Positions 10,331-18,400 of a DNA stretch of 64,000 nt are shown here, piece after piece. The notes beneath the pieces are model-generated. The model ran no database searches, was not told the DNA's origin, and worked only from the letters and a program-made list of their open reading frames with translations. The position numbers were made by a program, and so were the translations under genes. This DNA is from Closterium sp. NIES-65 (lineage: Eukaryota > Streptophyta > Zygnematophyceae > Desmidiales > Closteriaceae), in the NCBI GenBank assembly GCA_948144175.1, contig CANXME010000106.1, positions 620,001 to 684,000 on the forward strand. Direction: 5' to 3'. Every line of letters begins with the position of its first letter. Within the stretch, counting starts at the first letter, position 1.

Positions 10331-10852
10331 CACTAGGAGCAAATAGCTGGCATGCTCACTGCAATGTCAGCATGCATGCCAGCGACTGCTGATGTGGCAG
10401 CAGTGGTGGCGGAAGGGGCGGCGGCGGCAGCGGCGAGGGTGTGAATTGGGCCACTACTGTAGCCGTTTCCCTGTCTGTATCTTGAGTGACTGAGGGGGCC
10501 CAAGGGGCCAGAACAGGCGGCAGGGTGCGGCACGAGGTTGGTTGCCTCGTCAGCGAGCTATGATTCGATGACGAGAGCCATTGCAAGGCCGATTGCCAGC
10601 GCTATGGTGTCAAACACGTGCTTCACCTGCAGTAGTAGGCAGAATGGCACGGTGGGGGGCAAGGAAGGGGAGAGAGGAAGAAGGGGAGAGCAGGATTGTA
10701 TATTGGACAGAAAGACAAGTTAAGTTGCGGGGCAAGGGTGGGAGAGGAGGGTTGACGGTTGAAACTGGGCTTTGTCTGCGAGTAAGGGAGTGTAAGGGCA
10801 CGGCAGCAATATGTGTGTGCATATGTGTGCACAGAAACGCCATAACACCCAC

Positions 10853-10957
10853 CTGAACAGCCAGGTCTCGAGTGGGCAATGCAACCACCACTCTGACTCA
10901 TCACACCACGTGCCCCACCAGGGCCTGCATCACTGGCAGCATATACGCCAACGTCTA
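10853..10957 (-). pseudogene. Helicase exon copy 1 (decayed)
   Basis: 105 nt between acceptor-like TCCCCAG and donor-like GTGGGT. It aligns with the copy at 10989-11087 with a spacing of about 136 bp, so one exon was tandemly duplicated. It carries in-frame stop codons, unlike the other copy. Confidence 0.7.
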
Positions 10958-10988
10958 CTGGGGAGGGGGAAATGACCGAATTACCCAC

Positions 10989-11087
10989 CTGAGCAGCCAG
11001 GTCCCTGGTGGGCACACGCCCTACCACCGCCCGCACTCGCCGCACCACACGCCCTGCCAGTGCCTGCACCACTGGCAACGCATACGA
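10989..11087 (-). pseudogene. Helicase exon copy 2 (open frame)
   Basis: It reads SYALPVVQALAGR, an Arg/Val-rich stretch, then VPTRDLAAQ without a stop, ending at a GTGGGT donor. Only 31 bp separate it from copy 1, too short for a normal intron. The upstream limit is uncertain because no clear acceptor is visible. Confidence 0.6.
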
Positions 11088-11099
11088 TAGGTAGCAGGG

Positions 11100-11215
11100 G
11101 GAATGCAGGGGGGGTAAGGAGGGGATGCAGGGAGGAAAAGGAGGGGATGCAGAGAGGGAAAGGAGGGGATGCAGGGAGGGAAAGGAGGGGATGCAGGGAG
11201 GGAAAGACGAGCGGT
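11100..11215. repeat. Minisatellite of about 22 bp units
   Basis: About five units built on GGAGGGGATGCAGGGAGG. The plus strand is almost pure purine with G-quadruplex potential. On the minus strand it would lie upstream of the helicase exons, perhaps in an intron. Confidence 0.85.
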
Positions 11216-11284
11216 TAGAAGGAGGGAGAGGCGGTGGAGGAGATAGTAAGAGGGGAAGGAGGAGACCTAAGCGTTTGGGAGAGG

Positions 11285-11865
11285 GTGAGCAAGTGCACGG
11301 GGGGGGAGCGAGTGAGCGCGGGGGGAGCGAATGCGCGCTGGGGGAGCGAGTGCGCGGGGGGGGGGAGCGAGTGAGCGTGGGGAGAGCGAGTGAGCGAGGG
11401 GGGAGCGAGTGAGCGCGGGGAGAGCGAGTGAGCGCGGGGGGAGCGAGTGAGCTCGGGGGGAGCAAGTGAGCGCGGAGGGAGTGCGCGCCGAGGGAGCGAG
11501 TCCGCGCAGAGGGAGCGAGTGCGCGCGGGGGGAGCGAGTGAGCGCGGGGGGGGGCAAGTGCGCGCGACGGAAGCGAATGCGCCCTGGGGGAGCGAGTGCG
11601 CGCGGAGGGAGCGAGTGAGCGCGGTGGGAGCGAGTGAGAGCGGGGAGGGGGGGGGGGGGGCGAATGCACGCTGGGGGATCGAGTGCGCGCGGAGGGAGCT
11701 AGTGCGCGCGGGAGCGAGTGAGCGCGAGGGGACCGAGTGCGTGCGGGGGCAGCGAATGCGCGCTGGGGGAGCGAGTGCGAGCACGGGGAGCGAGTGAGCG
11801 CTGGGGGAGCGAGTGCGCGCGAGGGGAGCAAATGCGCGCTGGGGGAAGTGAGTGCGCGGGAGGCG
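11285..11865. repeat. Minisatellite of about 19-20 bp units
   Basis: Roughly thirty imperfect units of GGGGGAGCGAGTGAGCGCG, with variants GTGCGCGC and GAATGCGC. The long frames on both strands here (Ser/Pro/Arg-rich on the minus, Gly/Glu/Ser/Arg-rich on the plus) are produced by the repeat and are not credible genes. Confidence 0.9.
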
Positions 11866-11869
11866 GGCG

Positions 11870-12165
11870 GGACGTACACATGTGGATGCAGCGTCGCGTC
11901 TGCCGGCCCAGCACTTCTCTAAAGTGCGAGTCTTGGGGAACCCTAGAACCTATTTTGCTCTAGTGATACCATAGCACCAATACTTGGAGTTTGGAGACAA
12001 GTGGTGCATCTATTTTGTACCCACACAATTCCCCCGAAGTGGTGGAGGGGCTCGGAATTTTCGCCAACACTCTCGCCAAGCTGTTTCACTTTCGCTGGGG
12101 CGAAATCGTTTTGGGCACTGTAGTCAATCCAACAGTATTGCCAAATGTATACTGCTGCTTTAATG
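11870..12165. other. Host spacer, no gene seen
   Basis: Unique sequence between the minisatellite and the nested copia block. A 64-codon plus-strand frame (11991-12185) has no recognisable motif. No repeat or RNA gene was found. Confidence 0.55.
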
Positions 12166-12170
12166 TAACA

Positions 12171-12303
12171 TGTCTAAAAGTCTAGGCAGGAATGGGTGGA
12201 CTAGAACAAGGTTGGGTACAAATATGAAAACCTAAAAGGGCTATACCCCATATTAGCTGCCCCACTACAGCCTACACACATATATCATATATATTTTTTG
12301 ACA
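12171..12303 (-). repeat. LTR, probably the 3' LTR of D
   Basis: 133 bp with TG...CA ends, followed by CACCCCCATAGGCAAAG, the polypurine side. It is far less like 14442-14570 than the true LTR pairs here are to each other, so I do not take the two as a pair. Confidence 0.65.
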
Positions 12304-12430
12304 CACCCCCATAGGCAAAGTGGGGGAGAGCAACGGGTCACAAGTCCAGTCAAGAAAAGCAAAGCAAGCTCAGGGTGGATCACAACGTCACCACACGCAC
12401 TAAGCACAAGCAAAGGACCACAAGGCCAGT

Positions 12431-13393
12431 TCACATGCAGAGGTATAGCAGCCCACCACCACCGCTGGCACCACCACCACCGTCTCCGCCGCTGCTGCCA
12501 CCACCACCACCACCACCCCCGCCACTAGTCCCGCCGCCACCCCCACTCCCTCCGCCGCCACCGCCGCCACCGCCACCGCCCCCTCCAGCTCCACCCGCGC
12601 CCTTGCCCCCCTTGCCCTTGCTGGAGCGACGTCTCCCACTAGGGGCAGACGCCGCGCCGACCGACTCAAGACCAAGCAGGTCGGCAGCAGCAGCAGAGGC
12701 AACAGAGGGCAGCAAGGGGGAAGGAGAGCACCCCTCAAAGATGGGGGTGCGAGGGTCACCACGAGAAGCACCTACAGCGACTATGCTCTTTTCCGCTGCG
12801 AGGAGGGCCTTCTCGAGGAGGTCGACGGTGAGGGTGGTGGGACAGACTGCGAGAAAGTGGTCCCTGACGACTCGAAGGGAGTCAGGGAGGCGCGCGACTA
12901 CGTAGTAGAGGGCGATGTACATGGGGGGGGGGTTCTTAGCGCAGAACTCAGCAGGAAGGGCGGCGCGGTAGCGAGTGTCACTAGTGCGGAGGTGCGTAAT
13001 GAGGTCAGCGACAGTGGGAAAGGCAGAGAGGTCAGGAAAGAGGTAGGGAAGCATGAGACGGCTCAGTGCAGCAGTGGCAGGGGAGGAGTAGCGCGCAACT
13101 ACAGCGTCGTACAAGGTCTGAGCACTCTTGTACTGACTGAAGTGCGCACGCTCAGAGGTAGGGAGGAGGCGACGCACAGCAAGACGTGCAGTAGCATCGC
13201 GGGTGGCCCACTTAGAGCGGACAGCGGGATCAGCATCAGCAGCAGGAGCAGGAGAGGCGCCAGAGGTGAGATCAAAGAGAGAAAGGTCGTCAGCCCTGTC
13301 GCACTGTAAGAACAGCTGCAGGTCGTCTAACCAGACCTCAAAATCAATGGCGCGACCCTCAGCGTCAAAAGCTAGGACACTAGGGGTAGCCAT
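12431..13393 (-). CDS. Gag of element B, open frame
   Basis: About 320 codons from the family start MATPSVLAF. Upstream in-frame codons allow an earlier Met, but the MATPSVL start is shared with H and E. It holds the Gag core (VWLDDLQLFL, LYDAVVARYSS, LPYLFPDLSAFP, GASRGDPRTPIFEG), a Lys/Arg-Gly stretch and about 70 residues of almost pure glycine. It ends shortly after the glycine tract and lacks the Cys/His motif of the full-length Gags. Gag forms the particle that packages the RNA. Whether this one is made is unknown. Confidence 0.7.
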   Translation of the reverse strand: MATPSVLAFDAEGRAIDFEVWLDDLQLFLQCDRADDLSLFDLTSGASPAPAADADPAVRSKWATRDATARLAVRRLLPTSERAHFSQYKSAQTLYDAVVARYSSPATAALSRLMLPYLFPDLSAFPTVADLITHLRTSDTRYRAALPAEFCAKNPPPMYIALYYVVARLPDSLRVVRDHFLAVCPTTLTVDLLEKALLAAEKSIVAVGASRGDPRTPIFEGCSPSPLLPSVASAAAADLLGLESVGAASAPSGRRRSSKGKGGKGAGGAGGGGGGGGGGGGGSGGGGGTSGGGGGGGGGSSGGDGGGGASGGGGLLYLCM

Positions 13394-13419
13394 GGCGACG
13401 ACAGCGACGCAGTGCAAGC

Positions 13420-14400
13420 AGCAGGGAAAGAGCTCGCAGTGTCAGTGGGACTGTGCTCACCAGGCAGGGCAGGTCGTGTAGGTATGCAGAAAGGCGGCTC
13501 AGCGACCTGGCGGCTCGGGTGCAGGGCGGCTCGGCTGCTGGGCGGCTCGGGCGCAGGGCGGCTCGGCTCCCGGGCGGCTCGGCGGCTGGGCGGCTCGGGT
13601 GCAGGGCGGCTCGGCTCCCGGGCGGCTCGGCGGCAGGGCGGCTCGGGTCCCGGGCGGCTGGGCGTCGGGCGGCTCGGCTCACGGGCGGTTCGGCTGCTGG
13701 GGCGGCTCGGCCAGGAGATGCAGGGGCGGGGCCGTCAGGTGCAGCGGCGGGTTGACCGGTGCAGTGGCGGGCCGGCAAGTGCAGCAGCGGGCCGGCAGGT
13801 GCAGCGGCGGGCCGGCAGGTGCAGCGGCGGGCCGGCAGGTGCAGGCGGCGGGCCATAGGGTGCAGTGGCGGGCCGTAGGTGCAGCGGCGAGGCCGTCAGA
13901 GGCGGCGGGCCGGCAGGTGCAGCGGCGAGGCCGTCAGAGGCGGCGGGCCGCTGGGTTCAGCGGCGGGCCGGCAGGTGCAGTGGCGGGCCGGCAGGAGCAG
14001 CGGCGGGCCGGCAGGGGAGGCGGCTGAGCCGCGCTAGGGGAGGCGGCAGGGCCGCGTCAGGGGAGGCGGCAGGGCCGCGTCAGGGGAGGCGGCGGAGCCG
14101 CGTCAGGGGAGGCGGCGGTGCCGCGTCAGGGGAGACGGCGGAGCCGCGTCAGGGGAGGCGGCGGGGCCGCGTCAGGGGAGGCGGCGGGGCCGCGTCAAAC
14201 AGGCGGCGAGGCCGCGTCAGGGGAGGCGGCGGAGCCGCGTCAGGGGAGGCGGCGGGGCCGCGTCAGGGGAGGCGGCGGGGCCGCGTCAAACAGGAGAGGT
14301 GGCGGGGCCGCGTCTGAGGGACAGCGGGGCCGCGAGGGAAAAGGCGACCCGAGGGGTCGCTAAAAAAAAAGGGCGCGCCTCGGGGCGCGCTTCGGTGGGC
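13420..14400 (-). repeat. GC-rich tandem-repeat leader of element B
   Basis: Three successive arrays: GGCGGCTCGG-type units (about 13490-13700), roughly 19 bp units with CCGGCAGGTGCAGCGGCGGG (about 13730-14020), and 21-22 bp units with CCGCGTCAGGGGAGGCGGCG (about 14030-14290). A GCGCGCCTCGGGGCGCGC palindrome-like block follows near 14371-14390. Long frames in it are repeat artefacts. Confidence 0.85.
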
Positions 14401-14416
14401 CCTAAAAAAAACGGTC

Positions 14417-14441
14417 CTAAGGCAGGACCCGCTCTATACCA
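14417..14441 (-). promoter_or_regulatory. PBS and hairpin of element B
   Basis: On the minus strand TGGTATAGAGCGG follows the LTR, then GGTCCT-GCCTT-AGGACC can form a six-pair hairpin, then a U/T run and GGGCCCACC. The same module stands in C, E, F, H and I. Confidence 0.75.
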
Positions 14442-14570
14442 TGTGAAGCTAGGAAAAACAGGAATGGAATGACTATAGAAGATTGGGTACAAATACAACC
14501 CTAGAAACCCTGTACCCCATATGTGCTACCCCACTATAGCCTACAGAAACTATGTCATATAAATCTTACA
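14442..14570 (-). repeat. 5' LTR of element B
   Basis: 129 bp, TGTGAAG...TCTTACA, immediately next to a PBS on its left, so it is a 5' LTR on the minus strand. Confidence 0.75.
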
Positions 14571-14845
14571 TATGCAACAACAACAGCATAGTGATCACTA
14601 CCTAGCAAGAGCAAGCATGCATATATATATATATATCACAGTACAAGCGAAGCCTACAGCAAGTGAGGAAACGTAGGCACCACGCCTAACAGAGTACAAA
14701 AGCGCTGATGATCACCAGACGAAAGTGCCTTGGTGAAGATATCAGTAGTGTTGGCTTGAGTGGCCACGTGAGCGAGACGAAGCTGACCACGCTGCTGCAA
14801 CTCTCGAGCAAGGAAGTAACGCAGAGCGATCTGCTTCGTTCTGTG
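14571..14845 (-). pseudogene. RNase H end and 3' untranslated part of D
   Basis: The piece holds an (AT)n run near 14620-14636, the C-terminal RNase H region of pol (LRYFLARELQQ, NTTDIFTKAL types of motif read on the minus strand) and ends at CTGTG (14841-14845), the TSD of element C. The RNase H sentence resumes beyond C at 23059. Confidence 0.7.
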
Positions 14846-14973
14846 TGAGAAGAAACAAGAATGAATGAACTATGAATGAAGTGAGTACATATAAGAAACC
14901 CTAATTGGGTTGTACCCCCTATGGGATACCCCACTATAGTCTACACAACAGCATAAGCTATAATGTTCTGACA
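14846..14973 (-). repeat. 3' LTR of element C
   Basis: 128 bp, TGAGAAG...TTCTGACA, next to the polypurine hairpin (14974-14997). Confidence 0.92.
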
Positions 14974-15191
14974 CACCCCCATAGGCAAAGTGGGGGAGAA
15001 CAAGGGGTCACAAGACCAGTCAAGCAAAGCAAAGCAAAGCTCAAGGTGGATCACAAAGTCACCACACATTCCGAGCACAAGTTCAAGGCCAGAAGGCCAG
15101 TTCACATGCAGGAGCATATATATATAAGAAGCTAAGTAAGCAAGAGCAAGAGTATATATATATGACAGTACAAGCAAGGTCTGGAAGTGAG

Positions 15192-15405
15192 TGTTGAAAT
15201 GTATTTGTATACTTTCATATAAATGCCTACAGTAGCCTAGTGTAGTTATCTTAGTTTCCTGCTAGGTGGTGTACCATTTGCCTTTCTTCATTCTTGCCTA
15301 TTTGTACCCTTGAATCTATAGTGAAACCCCTCATTTCTCTCGATACTTTTTACTTCAACTCGAACTCACTAGCCATGGCTCCTAAGTCACGCTAGTTTCT
15401 TGACA
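15192..15405. repeat. Solo LTR (214 bp) in the 3' untranslated region of C
   Basis: The segment begins TGTTGAAATG, ends TTCTTGACA and is flanked by the perfect direct repeat GTGAG (15187-15191 and 15406-15410). The sequence on both sides matches the uninterrupted 3' untranslated region of element F. It is unlike the other LTRs here, so it is probably a solo LTR of another family. A small non-autonomous element with TG...CA ends is the alternative. Confidence 0.75.
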
Positions 15406-15410
15406 GTGAG

Positions 15411-18400
15411 CAAGTGAGGCAAGATAGGCACAAGACCAAGCTGAGTACAGAAGCGCTGATGATCACAAGGCGCAAGTGCCTTGGTGAAAACATCAGTAGT
15501 GTTGGCCTCAGAGGCCACGTACGCAAGCCGCAACTGTCCACGCTGCTGTAGCTCACGAGCAAGGAAGTAGCGGAGAGCAATGTGCTTTGTTCTGTGCTCC
15601 AGTCGCTGCTCTCGACACAAGGCCAGCATGGCCTTGTTGTCTCCAAGGTCGGTCAGAAGGTAGGTGAGCCAGCGAAGCTCCTCGACAGCCATGGCCCCGG
15701 CGTAGATCTCAGCCTCACAACTGGAGCTGAGAACAGAAGACGAGCGAGTAGCCCGCCACAAGACAGAGCCGGAGCCAAGGCAGAAGGTGTAACCCTGTGA
15801 CACCGCTGTGTAGCCTGGTCGTCAGCCCAGGAAGCGTCTGCGGGCCCAGTGAGGACCACTGGACTCCGCCCTCCAAGCACTAGCCCCATGCCCGATGTAC
15901 TGCACAAGTAGCGCAACACCCTCCTCGCTGCAGCCATGTGCTCTGGTCGGTGTCTCCCAGGAGCAACATAGCGTGCAAGAATGCTAAGAGGGTATGCAAG
16001 GTCAGGTCGTGTGCAGGTCATCAGGTACATGAGGCAGCCAACAAGCTCTGGATACGGGCCACTCGACTCTACGGACTCATCCGAAGGCTGAGCTGAGAGT
16101 GAGTGGCGAGTAGGCAGAGGAGTGGCCTGAGGCGAGGAGTACGTGAAGCCGAAGCGCTGAAGGACCTGCTGCACCATGTGTGACTGAGTCAGGGTAATGG
16201 TGCGGCGTGCTCTGTCCCGCGTGATCTGCAAGCCAAGGTAGCTGCGCAGTTCACCCAGGTCAGTGCACGTGTGTCTCTTCTGCAGCTCGGACTTCACGTA
16301 GGCGAGTCCAGCAGTGTCACCTGTGGCAAAGACCAAGTCGTCGACGTACACGAGGATGTAGAATGGCGGCAGAGAGGTGTCGGTGCGCAGAAACAGCGAC
16401 GGGTCGGCAGTAGAAGGAGCAAACCCAAGAGCCGCAAGTGTAGTCCTCAATGTGTCGTGCCACTCACGTGGCGCCTGGCAGAGACCGTAGACTGGACGCC
16501 GGAGACTCCACTGGGTACCAGGAGGGAACGACCCAGTGAAGCCAGGTGGGTGGCGCATCCAGATCTCCTCGTGCAGGCTGCCCTGCAAGAAAGCAATGCT
16601 GAAGTCCAGAGAGTGTAGCTCTTAGTCACGGTGAGCACCAACGTGCAGCAGTACCCGAAGAGTGGTCATCTTCGGGGTGGGGGAGAAGGTCTGAAAGTAG
16701 TCAACTCCTTGCCGCTGACTGAAGCCACGAGCCACGTAACGCGCCTTGAAGACAGGCGGAGAACCCGGCGGCCGCTTCACCCTGAAGATCCACATGCCAC
16801 TGACGATGTTCGCCCCAGGAGGGGGGACAGCGTCAACGTAGGTGCCTGTGGACTTCCAAGAAGCCATCTCTGCATCCATAGCTGCCTGCCACTGAGAGGA
16901 GTAGGGACCCTCTATCGCCTCCGCGTAAGAGCGCGGAGCCGGGATGTCAAGTGCATCCGGGTCTCCCTCAGGGGTAAGCAATACGGACACGAGATGAGGT
17001 GAAGCAGCTGCCAGACACAGGAACTCCTCCTGCTTGTCCTCAAGGACGTCCGTGCCAAGGGCACACTCACCCCCGACGGACGGAGGAGAGACAGACGCAG
17101 ACTCAGCGACAAGACTAGCAGCGTAGTCTAGGCGTTAGCGAGCAGCAAAGTCGACGAGCTCAGTAACGAGGGCAGACACAGCAGTAGACTCGAAAGAAGG
17201 GTCGGTGACGATAGTAGCAAGGAGACGCGTGACAGTACGACTGGCAGCACGAAGAGAGTCCGACTCCGGGTCGGCAAGAGTAGGAAGAGAGGACGCGGGA
17301 GGAGAAGGCAAAGGGGCACGCAAAGGAGCAGTGGACGGACGTAGAGACATCTGGTGCGTGCCAGGGACAGGAGGAGGACGCTGACGTGAACCGCGACCAC
17401 TAGTGCGAGCAGCACGAACAGGCGACGCAGGACGAGACGCAGGCTCACAACGCTCAGCAAGACCTCATGTAGGACCAGTGTAAGGAGAGGGAGCAGGTAG
17501 AGGAGAGGCAGGCTGTAACTGTAGCTGTGACTGGACAAGCTGTGGACACTCTAAAGAAGGAGGAGGACCTGTAGAAGGTGGAAGACCAAGAACCTGCTGA
17601 TGGAGTGGAACGAAGTACGGTCGAGGCCGCATGGGGACGCCAGAAACAGCAGGGACAGCACAAGTACCCCCAGCAGGAGCACCCGCTCCAGCAGCACCTC
17701 CAGCAGCTCGAGAACCTCCAGCAGCACCAGGAGCACCCCCTGCAGGACCGCCAGTGGTAGTCTCAGCGCCAACACCCTCAGCAGCACCAGCTCCTGTCAA
17801 ACCTGCAGGCCCAGCAGCTCCTGTACTCCCAGTACGAGCACCTTCAGGACCGGCGACAGCAGCACCCTCAGTAGCCGAAGAACCTCCAGCTCGAGCAGCA
17901 CGGCTCCAGCGCCGGGAAAACCGCTCGCGTAGCTCCTGTGGAGAGAGTGGCTCCCGGCGAGACCAAGCACCCGGAGAACCTCCAGGCGGAGCACCTCCAG
18001 GCTCAGCACCCCCACACCCAGCACCCCCAGGCAAAGCACCTCCAGGCGTAGCACTCCGAGGCCCAGCACCCCCCGGCTCAGCACCCCCCGGCGTAGCACC
18101 CCCAGGCTCAGCACCCCCAGGCTCAGCACCCCTAGGCTCCGCACCCCCACGCCCATTACCCCCAGTCTCAACACCGCTAGGCTCAGCACCCTCAGCAGCA
18201 CGAGAGTCACCAGTGACCTCGACAGGCTCGACTGCGTCTACCTGGGACACACCTGAAGGGGCAGGACCCTGAGGGGAGAGGGGGTCTACCGGGGGGGGGA
18301 CCTGGTACAAGGAAGAGTGGGGTAGTAGGGGAGGGACGGAGTGCGGTAGGGGAAGAGGCGGTAGTAGGGGACCGACTCGTCGAACGTGACGTCCTAGGAG

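Larger units (their letters stand above)
10333..11090 (-). pseudogene. Fragment of an RH1/DDX51-type DEAD-box RNA helicase gene
   Basis: Three exon-like pieces read toward lower coordinates. Two are alternative copies of the stretch just after the Walker A lysine through motif Ia: 11087-10989 (SYALPVVQALAGR ... VPTRDLAAQ) and 10957-10853 (TLAYMLPVMQAL ... LPTRDLAVQ), each followed by a GTGGGT donor-like sequence. The third starts at 10626 after an acceptor-like CTGCAG and reads VKHVFDTIALAIGLAMALV, then LADEATNLV. Together these fit the RecA-like domain 1 of plant RH1 / animal DDX51, nucleolar helicases of ribosome assembly. It looks non-functional. The 10957-10853 copy has two consecutive TGA codons (10903-10898) and a TAG where the Walker lysine is expected. 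The third piece has TAG at 10560-10558. Neither Walker A nor the DEAD box and domain 2 are seen. Family assignment rests on memory of motifs. Confidence 0.7.
12431..14570 (-). mobile_element. Element B: gag-only copia derivative (LTR + leader + gag)
   Basis: B consists of a 5' LTR (14442-14570), PBS and hairpin (about 14417-14441), a GC-rich leader (about 13420-14400) and a gag frame (12431-13393). No pol part is present. It resembles the TR-GAG class of plant non-autonomous elements in content. Its 3' LTR is not evident unless 12171-12303 is taken as its partner, which the poor LTR match and the lack of a TSD speak against. CATGC left of B and TATGC right of B (14571-14575) could be a 4/5 TSD within the 3' untranslated region of D. 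Confidence 0.6.

Noticed and set aside
11285-11865. A possible CRISPR-like or coding array
   Set aside because: Units are contiguous and imperfect with no unique spacers, which is a eukaryotic minisatellite. The Ser/Pro/Arg frames through it are artefacts.
11991-12185. A 64-codon plus-strand frame as a small host gene
   Set aside because: No motif, no signal or membrane segment, no splice or start context worth noting.
12171-14570. Element B as a clean gag-only element with 12171-12303 and 14442-14570 as its LTR pair
   Set aside because: The two LTRs are much more diverged than any other pair here and no TSD flanks them (TAACA versus TATGC). Kept only as an alternative.
14850-15130. Promoter or regulatory region of a host gene near the conserved CACCCCCATAGGCAAAGTGGGG block
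   Set aside because: The block recurs at the same place beside the 3' LTR of every family member, so it is the polypurine-tract region of the element.
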